Source of the DNA: Elusimicrobia bacterium RIFOXYD2_FULL_34_15
GTDB taxonomy: Bacteria; Elusimicrobiota; UBA8919
Assembly: GCA_001800605.1 (NCBI GenBank)
Contig: MGVS01000021.1
Location: 1 to 41,702 of the forward strand
DNA length: 41,702 nt
Direction: 5' to 3'
Part shown: positions 28,079 to 36,255 of the stretch, piece by piece
Layout of the letters: each line of letters opens with the position of its first letter
Position numbering within the stretch: position 1 is the stretch's first letter
Translations under genes and position numbers: made by a program
The notes under the pieces: generated by a model
The model's database searches: none
Told to the model about the DNA's origin: nothing
Seen by the model: the letters and a program-made list of their open reading frames with translations, nothing else

Positions 28079-28200
28079 GGCAAGTAAAAGGTAAAAGGTA
28101 GAAGGGTAGAAAGAAATACCTGATTCAAACCTTTAACTTTTTTCGCCATTGAAACTATGGCGGATCCGCCAACGACTTAGTGGCGGAAACTTTTAACTTT
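28079..28200. repeat. Heptamer arms enclosing a GGCGGATCCGCC element, rpsK-rpsD
   Basis: GGCAAGT (28079-28085) and GTAAAAG-type units face inverted CCTTTAACTTTTTT (about 28130). Inserted before the last CTTTTAACTTT (28190-28200) is a double hairpin: CGCCAT (28144-28149) with ATGGCG (28157-28162), and TCCGCCA (28165-28171) with TGGCGGA (28181-28187), sharing the palindrome TGGCGGATCCGCCA (28158-28171). One repeat family is nested in another, and together they occupy the whole 131-nt gap. Confidence 0.85.
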
Positions 28201-28207
28201 ATTTCAT

Positions 28208-28849
28208 ATGGCAAGATATATTGGACCAAAATGCAGAAGATGTAGAAGAGAAGGAATGCTTTTATTTTTAAAAGGTGAAAAATGTGAGACCATAAAATGC
28301 CCCATAGCCAAAAAAAAGGGTGCACCTGGGCCGCATAAAAAACTTTTAAAAAAACCTTCGGAATATTCAACACAGTTACGTGCAAAACAGCAAGTAAAAA
28401 GGATTTATAGCGTAATGGAAAGGCAGTTTAGAAGATATTTCAGGGATGCATCAAAACATAAAGGCATGACTGGATTTAACCTTTTATTATCTTTAGAGAT
28501 GCGGCTTGATAATGCTGTAAAAAAGCTAGGGTTTACTATTTCTTTAAATACTGCCCGTCAGATGGTATCACATAAACATATAAAAGTTAATGATAAAATT
28601 ATAAACATTCCGTCATATGAAGTAAAAATAAATGATAAAATTGAAGTTGCAGGTAAGATGAAGGAAAATGCAGCTATAAGAAAAAGTGTCGAAATTGCAG
28701 CAAAAGAAGGTATCATACCTTGGTTAACTCTTGATGCCGCGAATTTAACAGGTTCTGTTATTAGACAGCCTTTAAGAGAAGAGATGTCGATAGCATACAA
28801 TGCAGAAAGACCGATAGAACAGCTAATAGTAGAATTGTACAGTAAGTAA
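28208..28849 (+). CDS. rpsD: Ribosomal protein S4 (uS4), zinc form
   Basis: S4 nucleates 30S assembly by binding the 16S 5' domain. The 213-residue protein has an N-terminal zinc site (Cys9, Cys12, Cys26, Cys31), so it is the metal-binding form. The S4 RNA-binding domain (RLDNAVKKLGFTISLNTARQ and MVSHKHIKVNDK) is intact. No Shine-Dalgarno sequence precedes the ATG, which follows repeat DNA after 7 nt. Confidence 0.97.
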   Translation: MARYIGPKCRRCRREGMLLFLKGEKCETIKCPIAKKKGAPGPHKKLLKKPSEYSTQLRAKQQVKRIYSVMERQFRRYFRDASKHKGMTGFNLLLSLEMRLDNAVKKLGFTISLNTARQMVSHKHIKVNDKIINIPSYEVKINDKIEVAGKMKENAAIRKSVEIAAKEGIIPWLTLDAANLTGSVIRQPLREEMSIAYNAERPIEQLIVELYSK

Positions 28850-28867
28850 AGTATTAAGATTATAATA

Positions 28868-28990
28868 AAGAAAGCATTGTCGTCAGACTTCGTCCGCCCA
28901 AGGGCGAGACATCGCAAGGCGTGCCGAACTCTGGTAAAAAAAGTTCTCAATGCTCTTGTTGAGATTGTTGGGTTTTTCAACAATAACATA
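28868..28990. repeat. Compound hairpins in the rpsD-rpoA gap
   Basis: The 162-nt gap holds CGCCC with GGGCG (around 28897-28907), a type also seen in the rplO-end repeat. It also holds TCTCAA (28945-28950) with TTGAGA (28959-28964), and an ATTGTTG (28964-28970) with CAACAAT (28978-28984) stem. GAGATTGTTG at 28961-28970 recurs before mreB. No gene was seen. A strong GGAGG for rpoA follows the repeats. Confidence 0.65.
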
Positions 28991-29011
28991 ATTAATTTGG
29001 AGGTTTTATAA

Positions 29012-29971
29012 ATGCGCCTTCCCGATATAGTTGGACCTCAGAAGATTGAAAAAAATGTCACTTCTGACTTGACGTATGGAAAATTTGTTATTGAACCGTT
29101 TGAAAGAGGTTATGGACATACTGTGGGGCACTCGCTTCGCCGCATACTCTTATCTTCACTTGAGGGTGCTGCAGTTATAGGCGTACGGATTAAAGGTGCC
29201 ACGCACGAGTTTGCAACTTTACCCGGTGTTGTTGAAGATGTGATGGGGATAATTTTGAACCTAAAAAAAGTCAGATTCAAAATGTATAGCGATGGAATAG
29301 AGACATTGAAATTATCGGCTTCAAAAGGCGGCGAATTGAAAGCATCAGCTATAGAGTCAAATGCCAATATAGATATAATTAATACCAATCATATCATAGC
29401 TACACTTGAATCTGGTGGCTCACTTGATATGGAAATAGATGTCGCCAGAGGTAAAGGATATTCTCCGAGCGAAAAAAATAAAAGACCAAACCAGTCAGCC
29501 GGGACAATTTTAGTGGATGCGGTTTTTACACCTGTAATAAAAGTTTATTATGAAGTAGAAAATACCCGTGTCGGGCAGGAAACCGATTATGACCGCTTAA
29601 TACTTGAAGTATGGACAGACGGTTCAATAAATCCTGAAGATGCGGTTGCATATTCGGCCAAGTTGTTGAAAGATTCCGTAAATATTTTTATTAATTTTGA
29701 GGAAGAGGTAAAAGAAAGCAAAGAAAAAATAGAAGAAAAATCTGATGAAAAAGCGCCAACAGGTATTTTAGAACAGTCGGTTGAAATCATAGAACTCTCG
29801 ATAAGAGCAGCGAATTGTCTCAAGAGTGCTAAGATAAAAACAATCGGTGATTTAACAAAGAAAACACGTGAAGAACTTCTTGCTTACAAAAATTTCGGCA
29901 GAAAATCATTAGAAGAAATTGATATGAAACTGAAAGAGTTAGGTGTTTCTTTAAAAGAGAGTGTTGAATAA
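29012..29971 (+). CDS. rpoA: RNA polymerase subunit alpha
   Basis: The alpha dimer scaffolds RNA polymerase assembly. The N-terminal domain (about 1-225) has FVIEPFERGYGHTVGHSLRR, then ILLSSLEGAAV. An acidic Lys/Glu-rich linker follows, then the C-terminal domain (about 250-315), with SIRAANCLKSAKIKTIGDL and KNFGRKSLEEI, which binds UP elements and activators. The 319-residue length is normal. GGAGG lies upstream of the ATG. Confidence 0.98.
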   Translation: MRLPDIVGPQKIEKNVTSDLTYGKFVIEPFERGYGHTVGHSLRRILLSSLEGAAVIGVRIKGATHEFATLPGVVEDVMGIILNLKKVRFKMYSDGIETLKLSASKGGELKASAIESNANIDIINTNHIIATLESGGSLDMEIDVARGKGYSPSEKNKRPNQSAGTILVDAVFTPVIKVYYEVENTRVGQETDYDRLILEVWTDGSINPEDAVAYSAKLLKDSVNIFINFEEEVKESKEKIEEKSDEKAPTGILEQSVEIIELSIRAANCLKSAKIKTIGDLTKKTREELLAYKNFGRKSLEEIDMKLKELGVSLKESVE

Positions 29972-29986
29972 CGATCGGAGTAAAAA

Positions 29987-30337
29987 ATGAAAAATGTTAA
30001 AAATAGAAAAATTGGAAGAGAAACTCAGCATCGATTTTCAACGTTGAGAAGTCTATCTACAGCACTGATTGAAAACGAATCAATAAAAACTACATTGCCA
30101 AAAGCAAAAGAACTGGTAAAATATGCTTCTAAAATTATTACTAAAGCCAAAAAAGGCGGTTTGGCAAACAGGCGTTTAGTTTTAAGAGATATAAAATCTT
30201 CTTTAGCAATATCTAAGTTATTTGGTCCTTTATCTGAAAGATTCAAAGATAGACCCGGAGGATATACTCGCATTTATAAATTGGGTCGTCGTGTTTCTGA
30301 TGGCAGTGAAATGGCAATAGTTAAATTGGTAGAATAA
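29987..30337 (+). CDS. rplQ: Ribosomal protein L17 (bL17)
   Basis: L17 is a 50S protein near the tunnel exit. The 116-residue protein has RKIGRETQHRFSTLRSLSTA, LPKAKELVKYASKIIT and the C-terminal GGYTRIYKLGRRVSDGSEMA. CGGAG lies upstream of the ATG, 15 nt after rpoA. It ends the ribosomal protein superoperon. Confidence 0.97.
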   Translation: MKNVKNRKIGRETQHRFSTLRSLSTALIENESIKTTLPKAKELVKYASKIITKAKKGGLANRRLVLRDIKSSLAISKLFGPLSERFKDRPGGYTRIYKLGRRVSDGSEMAIVKLVE

Positions 30338-30381
30338 ACTACCAGTATAAGACCATCAAAAATAATATTCCTACCGAATTA

Positions 30382-30534
30382 ATTATAAAATGAGACCATT
30401 GATAAAGACCTCATGGGTCTCGATTACACAGATTTTTAAAAGACGATTACACAGATACTACAATTGAGCTCTAATCTGTGTAATCTTTGTTTTAATCTGT
30501 GAAATCAGAGATTGTTGGATATTTCAACAATCTC
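30382..30534. repeat. Inverted repeats in the rplQ-mreB gap
   Basis: The 214-nt gap holds three structures. GAGACC (near 30392) pairs with GGGTCTC (near 30415). A nested GATTACACAGAT (30445-30456) with ATCTGTGTAATC (30474-30485) stem has an outer copy from 30422 that pairs with AATCTGTGAAATC. GAGATTGTTG (30508-30517) pairs perfectly with CAACAATCTC (30525-30534). No consensus promoter for mreB was found among them. Confidence 0.8.
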
Positions 30535-30551
30535 AAAATACTGAGTTAAAT

Positions 30552-31580
30552 ATGTTTGATTTTATTTTTTCACTTTTCTCTAACGATATGGGTATCGACC
30601 TTGGTACCGCTACAACCCTTGTTTATGTTAAAGGCCAGGGTATTGTTTTGAGGGAACCTTCAGTGGTTGCCTATGACAGGGATACACAGGAAATAAAAGC
30701 GATAGGTGAAGAAGCAAAAAGAATGGTTGGAAAAACCCCGGCATCAATTGAAGCGATAAGACCGCTAAGAAACGGAGTAATCGCTGACTTTGACATCACC
30801 GAAAAAATGATCCGGTATTTTATAAAAAAAGTCCATACACGCAAGACACTTCTTCATCCGAGAATTGTAATAGGAATACCCTCTGGCATTACAGAAGTTG
30901 AACGCAGAGCTGTAAGAGAAGCAGCGGAACAAGCGGGTGCAAGAGAGGTTTATTTGATAGAAGAACCTATGGCAGCTGCGATCGGTGCCGGACTTCCTAT
31001 ACATGAACCAACAGGAAATATGGTTATAGATATCGGCGGCGGTACAACCGAAGCCGCAGTCATATCACTGGGCGGTATGGTTATATCAAAATCACTTCCC
31101 ATTGCGGGTGATGAAATGGACGAAGCAATAGTGTCACATTTTAAGAAAAATCACAATCTTGCTATTGGTTATAGAACAGCTGAAGAAATAAAAATAAGAA
31201 TAGGTTCAGTATTTACTTTGCAAAAAGAAGAATCGATGGACGTTAAGGGTTTGGATTTGGCACAGGGTCTTCCAAGGACAATAAGTGTTTCAAGTAAAGA
31301 GATAAGAACGGCACTACTTGAGCCGGTAAAATCTATTGTTGAAATGGTTAAAGGTGTTCTTGAAATTACACCGGCAGAACTTGCGGCGGAATTGGTTGAT
31401 AGAGGTATAGTTATGGCCGGCGGCGGTTCTTTGACCCGCGGTATGACTGATTTAATTTCAAGAGAGACGCATCTTCCTGTATATCTCGCTCAGGATCCTA
31501 CTACTTGCGTGGTTTTGGGTACCGGAAGATATTTAGAAGAACTTGAAAATATAAGAAAAGCACGTAAACGTCTGGAATAA
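30552..31580 (+). CDS. mreB: Rod shape-determining protein MreB
   Basis: MreB is the bacterial actin that forms membrane-bound filaments and directs cell-wall elongation. The 342-residue protein has the phosphate-1 motif [20 protein letters not shown], the [13 protein letters not shown] segment, the phosphate-2 motif [16 protein letters not shown] and the adenosine motif [13 protein letters not shown]. It leads the mreBCD-mrdA-rodA cluster, which encodes the elongasome. It implies a rod or elongated cell, an inference from gene content. Confidence 0.98.
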   Translation: MFDFIFSLFSNDMGIDLGTATTLVYVKGQGIVLREPSVVAYDRDTQEIKAIGEEAKRMVGKTPASIEAIRPLRNGVIADFDITEKMIRYFIKKVHTRKTLLHPRIVIGIPSGITEVERRAVREAAEQAGAREVYLIEEPMAAAIGAGLPIHEPTGNMVIDIGGGTTEAAVISLGGMVISKSLPIAGDEMDEAIVSHFKKNHNLAIGYRTAEEIKIRIGSVFTLQKEESMDVKGLDLAQGLPRTISVSSKEIRTALLEPVKSIVEMVKGVLEITPAELAAELVDRGIVMAGGGSLTRGMTDLISRETHLPVYLAQDPTTCVVLGTGRYLEELENIRKARKRLE

Positions 31581-31594
31581 AACAAACGAATGTC

Positions 31595-32395
31595 GTGTAT
31601 AAAAAAAATCCCACTGCATTACTTTCATTTTATCTCGTAATTTCAATATTAATTTTAAGTTTTAATTTAAATCCCTCAATAAAAGCGGCTAGGGATTTTT
31701 TATTTTACATGGTTATCTCACCGTATTCTAAAATTGACTCCGCAATATTTTCTGTTAATAAATTCGGTAATAATATTAAAGAGCTTGTTGATGCACATCA
31801 GGAAATTTTGAATTTGAAAAATGAAAATAAACAACTGTTGACAGATTTGCTTAAACTAAAAATGTTTGAGGTTGAAAACAAGCGACTAACAGAATTATTA
31901 AATTATAAAAGAAATATACGGAGAAAGGTAAGTATCGCGCGAATAATTGCAAAGCCATCACAGCAATATTATAAAACTCTTGTTATAGACAGAGGCAGCG
32001 AAGACGGGTTGCAGGAAAATAAAGCGGTTTACGGTTTTTACAAAAATCGTTTCGGAATAATCGGCCAAGTAACCGATATCAGTAAAAACACCTCTCAAAT
32101 CCTTCTTATTACCAATCGTATATCAAAAATTCCGGGAAGAATATTACCTGCTAACGTAGACGGAATAGTTGTTGGAAATGAAACCAATGAGCTTGAAATG
32201 TCCTGGATACCGAATGATGCCGAAATAAAAATCGGAGATGAAGTTGTATCTTCCTCAGCTTCGGATATATTTCCGACCGGAATTTCTATCGGAATGATTG
32301 TTTCAATAACTCAAACAGGTCATTTGCCTTTTAAATCTGCAAAGGTGAGAGCTACGATTCCGGCATTTCAGTTAACAGATGTATTTATTGAGTAA
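31595..32395 (+). CDS. mreC: Rod shape-determining protein MreC
   Basis: MreC is a periplasmic scaffold of the elongasome that activates PBP2. The 266-residue protein has an N-terminal membrane anchor (about residues 8-30), a coiled coil (about 60-100, ILNLKNENKQLLTDLLKLKM) and the paired beta-barrel domain with VIDRGSEDGL and GRILPANVDGIVVGNE. The start is GTG at 31595, 14 nt after mreB; an ATG at 31590 is out of frame. Confidence 0.93.
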   Translation: MYKKNPTALLSFYLVISILILSFNLNPSIKAARDFLFYMVISPYSKIDSAIFSVNKFGNNIKELVDAHQEILNLKNENKQLLTDLLKLKMFEVENKRLTELLNYKRNIRRKVSIARIIAKPSQQYYKTLVIDRGSEDGLQENKAVYGFYKNRFGIIGQVTDISKNTSQILLITNRISKIPGRILPANVDGIVVGNETNELEMSWIPNDAEIKIGDEVVSSSASDIFPTGISIGMIVSITQTGHLPFKSAKVRATIPAFQLTDVFIE

Positions 32396-32398
32396 AAC

Positions 32399-32434
32399 GA
32401 TTACAGTGATTAGAAAGGATGATTACGGGGATTA
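32399..32434. repeat. Single-sided GATTACA-type repeat, mreC-mreD
   Basis: GATTACAGTGATTAGAAAGG and then ATGATTACGGGGATTA lie in the 52-nt gap. They match one arm of the inverted GATTACACAGATTA elements at 18036 and 30421, without the opposite arm. Confidence 0.6.
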
Positions 32435-32447
32435 AAAAAATGGTATT

Positions 32448-32915
32448 ATGAAAAAAATACTTTTTTATTTAACATCGATAATAATAATAATATTTCTTGA
32501 AATTTTATTTTCCAGAATTTCTGTATTAGGATTAATATTTGTAATATTTATAGGGCTCTATAGGGGTTCGGCAAGCGGTTGCAGTATTGGTTTTATTATC
32601 GGTTTGGTTGACGGTATTTTCTCTGCATCAACTTTTGGTATATTTAGTTTTTCTTATGCAGTAATTGGCTATGTTGCAGGGCGTATTTCTAAAAGAATCG
32701 ATGAGGAAAATCCGCTTGCACAGATTATAATAGTATTTCTAGGAATTTTGCTAAATAAAGTAGTAAGTATGATTTTAGAAATGATTTTTACAGCTAACAA
32801 AGGTTTATTTTATATTGGCTGGACAACCATATTTATAGTATTAACACCATTATTTTTTGTAATCTTTAAAAAATGGTGGTTTAAATGGTTTAAACGTTTA
32901 AATGTAGAAAGATAA
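32448..32915 (+). CDS. mreD: Rod shape-determining protein MreD
   Basis: MreD is an integral membrane partner of MreC. The 155-residue protein is very hydrophobic with about five predicted membrane segments, and contains GFIIGLVDGIFSASTFGIFS and GYVAGRISKRI, as expected for the family. MreD is poorly conserved, so position between mreC and mrdA supports the call. No Shine-Dalgarno sequence is visible. Confidence 0.88.
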   Translation: MKKILFYLTSIIIIIFLEILFSRISVLGLIFVIFIGLYRGSASGCSIGFIIGLVDGIFSASTFGIFSFSYAVIGYVAGRISKRIDEENPLAQIIIVFLGILLNKVVSMILEMIFTANKGLFYIGWTTIFIVLTPLFFVIFKKWWFKWFKRLNVER

Positions 32916-32923
32916 TAAAGATA

Positions 32924-32958
32924 GTAATGGGTAACGAGTAACGGGTAATGGGTAAGGG
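32924..32958. repeat. GTAAYGR heptamer repeat, mreD-mrdA
   Basis: Five 7-bp units are seen: GTAATGG, GTAACGA, GTAACGG, GTAATGG and GTAAGGG (32924-32958), introduced by AGATAGTAA. This is the longest array of this family in the window. A different repeat follows at once. Confidence 0.85.
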
Positions 32959-32967
32959 GGAGTTATA

Positions 32968-33060
32968 GGGTCATCGCGTTTTAGTGTTATAGAGTGATTG
33001 AGTTTTTGGGTTCTAAGATTCTAACGCTAAAACTCTATGAACTCAACGAACGCTATGAAC
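32968..33060. repeat. CTATGAAC-type repeat before mrdA
   Basis: CTATGAACTCAACGAACG followed by CTATGAAC (about 33035-33059) shares a pattern with the inverted GTTATAGAGTGATTGAG (about 32984-33000), and CGTTTTAGTGTT resembles an inverted AACGCTAAAACTC. The region is open in frame with mrdA but reads as repeat DNA, so I place it outside the gene. Confidence 0.5.
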
Positions 33061-33071
33061 TGGTTTTTTAT

Positions 33072-34889
33072 ATGTGGCATGGGGAGAATTTAAGTCATAC
33101 AGTAGAATCATTTTCAGCGCGTCTTAATTTTTTGCGCTTTATTATTTTTATTTTTATAGGACTGATTACTTTTAGAATTATAACTCTGCAAATAATTAAG
33201 GGTGACCAATACAGAAAGTTGTCTGAGGAAAATAGAATTGTAATATATCCTCAGCCGGCTTCACGTGGAATAATTTATGATAAAAATCTTGATGTTATTG
33301 TTAATAATAAACCCTCATTTACTGTTTTATTCTCACGGCAAACGCTTACCGATACCGAAGTAAGGGATGTAATTACAAAAGTCTCGAAATTTCTTTCAAT
33401 ACCAGCTGAATCATTTCTCGAAAGAATAAAAACAATATCCGGGAAAAATTTTACATTAGTTAAAATTGCAGAAAATATTTCTAAAAACCAGGCAATGCGA
33501 ATTGCGGAAAAAATACCACAGCTACCTGGTATAGTAGTAAGAATTGAGCCGGTACGTGTTTACAAATGGGGAAATATTGCTGCTCACATAACCGGATATG
33601 TCCGTGAGATTTCCCTGGATGAATTAACTAGATTTAGTAATATGAAATCCGGCGATATGATAGGAAAAGATGGGGTTGAGAAAGAATATGACGAGGTTTT
33701 AAGAGGTATTGACGGCGGCAGCCAGGTGGAGGTAAATGCGCGCGGAATACAAAAGAGAATATTGGAAACAGTTGATGCCATAGATGGTAATTCGATAGTA
33801 TTAACGATTGATAAGAAAGTACAAAATGCACTTGCAAAGAATATGCAAGGCCGTACCGGGGTTGCGATAGCGATTGATCCGAATACGGGCGGTGTTTTAG
33901 GACTGTATTCTTCACCAAGTTATGACCCGAATGTATTTATCTCGAAAATGCAGAAATGGCAGATAAATTCCTTTCTAGAATCTTCAAGAAAACCATTGCT
34001 TAACCGTGCAATGCAATGTCAATATCCTCCCGGTTCTGTTTATAAAATGGTAACCGCGTTTGCCGGGTTAGAAGACGGAGCAGTTACAGCTCAGACAGTC
34101 GTAAATTGCGAAGGTTTTATTGAATTAGGTCGGTATAAGCAGAAATTCAGATGTTGGGCAAGGGATGGTCACGGAGAATTTAATATAATAGGTGCAATGG
34201 CAAATTCTTGTGATATATTTTTTTATGATGTGGGTTTAAAACTGGGTCCAACTAAATTAAATGAATGGGCAGAAAAATTTGGTTTTGGCAAAAAAACTGG
34301 GATTGATTTACCTTCAGAAGAAAAGGGGTTAATACCGGATAGAGCATGGAAAAAAAACAAGCTTAATCAGGACTGGTACGATGGTGATACCGTTAATATG
34401 TCTATAGGACAGGGATATATCTGGACAACGCCGATGCAGATAGCTCAATATGTTGTAGCGGTTGCAAATAACGGTATTTTATTTAAACCTTTTGTTATTA
34501 AAAAGATAATAAATATTAAAGGAGAAACCGTATTTGAAAATATTCCTCAGATAAAAGATAAGTTAAATATAGATATTACTAATTATAATATTGTTAAGAA
34601 AGGTATGATAGATGCGGTTTCTTACGGAACCGGAAAAAATTCGCGTGTTTATGGATTATCAATTGCGGGTAAAACAGGAACTGCTCAGAATCCTCAGGGC
34701 GATAATCATGCTTGGTTCGTTTGCTTTGCACCATCAGAAAGACCAAAGGTTGCTTTAGTTGTATTTGTAGAGCATGGCGGTTCAGGGAGTGCGGTCGCGG
34801 CGCCTATCGGTGGCAAAATATTAGCAGAGATTTTTGACAAACATGCGGAAATATTAAATATTAAAGAAGAAATTGAAGCAACGGAATAG
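33072..34889 (+). CDS. mrdA: Penicillin-binding protein 2, transpeptidase
   Basis: PBP2 is the elongasome transpeptidase that crosslinks peptidoglycan with RodA. From the ATG at 33072 it has 605 residues, with a short cytoplasmic N terminus, one membrane anchor (about 20-40), a pedestal domain and the transpeptidase domain. Active-site motifs are SVYK (Ser322, Lys325), SCD (Ser379) and KTG (534-536). The frame is open to 32994, but the extra 26 residues are encoded by the CTATGAAC-type repeat, so I reject that start. No Shine-Dalgarno sequence supports either start. Confidence 0.95.
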   Translation: MWHGENLSHTVESFSARLNFLRFIIFIFIGLITFRIITLQIIKGDQYRKLSEENRIVIYPQPASRGIIYDKNLDVIVNNKPSFTVLFSRQTLTDTEVRDVITKVSKFLSIPAESFLERIKTISGKNFTLVKIAENISKNQAMRIAEKIPQLPGIVVRIEPVRVYKWGNIAAHITGYVREISLDELTRFSNMKSGDMIGKDGVEKEYDEVLRGIDGGSQVEVNARGIQKRILETVDAIDGNSIVLTIDKKVQNALAKNMQGRTGVAIAIDPNTGGVLGLYSSPSYDPNVFISKMQKWQINSFLESSRKPLLNRAMQCQYPPGSVYKMVTAFAGLEDGAVTAQTVVNCEGFIELGRYKQKFRCWARDGHGEFNIIGAMANSCDIFFYDVGLKLGPTKLNEWAEKFGFGKKTGIDLPSEEKGLIPDRAWKKNKLNQDWYDGDTVNMSIGQGYIWTTPMQIAQYVVAVANNGILFKPFVIKKIINIKGETVFENIPQIKDKLNIDITNYNIVKKGMIDAVSYGTGKNSRVYGLSIAGKTGTAQNPQGDNHAWFVCFAPSERPKVALVVFVEHGGSGSAVAAPIGGKILAEIFDKHAEILNIKEEIEATE

Positions 34890-34893
34890 ACAT

Positions 34894-34947
34894 AGTAACG
34901 GGTAACGGGTAATTAACAGTACTCAGAATACAGTATACAGAATACAG
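34894..34947. repeat. Adjoining GTAACGG and CAGTAYA heptamer arrays, mrdA-rodA
   Basis: GTAACGG, GTAACGG and GTAATTA (34894-34914) run directly into CAGTACT, CAGAATA, CAGTATA and CAGAATA (34917-34944). Two families with the same 7-bp period are therefore joined end to end. The array starts 4 nt after the mrdA stop. Confidence 0.85.
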
Positions 34948-34961
34948 CAATCGGACACTTT

Positions 34962-36251
34962 ATGAAAACGGATATTTTAAAAAAATTTGATTGGATTATT
35001 TTTATAGATGTAATTTTAATTACTCTTATAGGATTGCTTTTTATTTATTCTGCACAATTAAGAACCGGAAATCCTATGTTTTTCGTAATAAAACAGGCAA
35101 CCGCATTAGGCATAGGTATCGCGGCCATGCTTTTGGTTATCAGTATAAGGTATGAATTGTATTCTGAATATACAGATTATTTTTTTATTTTTGGTTTGAT
35201 TTTATTAGTGGCGGTTCTTTTCCTTGGCACTCGGATACGAGGTTCTAAATCATGGTTCGATTTTGGAAAATTTGCATTCCAACCTTCTGAAATTGTTAAG
35301 ATAATATTAGTATTATATATTGCGAAATATATTGAAAAAAATTATCATAATATGAAAAAAATCTCCAGGCTTTTAACTCCTTTTTTTGCAACTGTATTAT
35401 ATGTAGCGTTAATACTGGCAGAACCGGATTTTTCTTCAGCAACTGTTTTCATACCGATTTTTTTAGGTATGATTTATATAGGTGGAGTGGCCAAAAAAAC
35501 TTTTAATTTTGCGATTATATTTTTTATTGTTGCCGTAGGTTTGCCGTTTATGGAGATATCCTTGGCAATTAATTTTGCAGGCACTTTTTTTGTTAAGAAT
35601 TTTAAATTTATCTATGCGGTTTCTATCTTATTAATATCTATAAGTATATGGTTTTTTGCAAAATTTATGCATATTAAAATAGATAAAACTCAATACAAAA
35701 TATTCTTCTTGGTAATTCTTTTGGGTTTAGTTTCTGCCATTACAATTTCAGGCAATCTTAAAGAATATCAAAGAAAAAGAATAATTGTTTTTTTAGATCC
35801 ATCTCTTGATCCGTTAGGAAGCGGTTATAATATTTTGCAATCAAGAATTGCAATAGGAAGCGGAAAAATAACGGGGCGCGGGCTGTTTCAAGGCACTCAA
35901 ACCCAATTAGGTTTTATTCCTGACCAGCACACTGATTATATTTTTGCTGTAATATCAGAAGAAGGCGGAGTACTTGTTTCCATTCTTGTTGTTTGCATGT
36001 ATGTTATATTAATATGGCGCGGTATATTAATTGCAAGAAATGCTGCGGATAAATTCGGCAGTTTAACTGCAGTTGGAATTGTAATAATGTTTTCATTTTA
36101 TATTATATTAAATCTTGGAATGCTCACCGGAATTATGCCGGTTGCAGGTGTTCCCCTTCCGTTTCTCTCATATGGCGGTAGTTCTCTTATTGTTAATTTT
36201 ATCGCTGTTGGAATTTTAATAAACATACACATAAGAAGATTTGCTTATTAA
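34962..36251 (+). CDS. rodA: Peptidoglycan glycosyltransferase RodA (SEDS family)
   Basis: RodA polymerises glycan strands from lipid II in the inner membrane, paired with PBP2. The 429-residue protein has about ten to twelve membrane segments. SEDS motifs seen are GSKSWFDFGKFAFQPSEIVK, DPLGSGYNILQSRIAIGSGK, the HTDYIFAVISEEGG loop with the conserved Asp, and the C-terminal PVAGVPLPFLSYGGSSL. It is somewhat longer than E. coli RodA (370), with an extra hydrophobic stretch around residues 175-260. Its place after mrdA marks it as RodA and not FtsW. Confidence 0.95.
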   Translation: MKTDILKKFDWIIFIDVILITLIGLLFIYSAQLRTGNPMFFVIKQATALGIGIAAMLLVISIRYELYSEYTDYFFIFGLILLVAVLFLGTRIRGSKSWFDFGKFAFQPSEIVKIILVLYIAKYIEKNYHNMKKISRLLTPFFATVLYVALILAEPDFSSATVFIPIFLGMIYIGGVAKKTFNFAIIFFIVAVGLPFMEISLAINFAGTFFVKNFKFIYAVSILLISISIWFFAKFMHIKIDKTQYKIFFLVILLGLVSAITISGNLKEYQRKRIIVFLDPSLDPLGSGYNILQSRIAIGSGKITGRGLFQGTQTQLGFIPDQHTDYIFAVISEEGGVLVSILVVCMYVILIWRGILIARNAADKFGSLTAVGIVIMFSFYIILNLGMLTGIMPVAGVPLPFLSYGGSSLIVNFIAVGILINIHIRRFAY

Positions 36252-36255
36252 AAAA

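Noticed and set aside
27084-34947. Heptamer arrays as CRISPR
   Set aside because: The units are 7 bp with no spacers and there are no cas genes, so they are simple tandem repeats.
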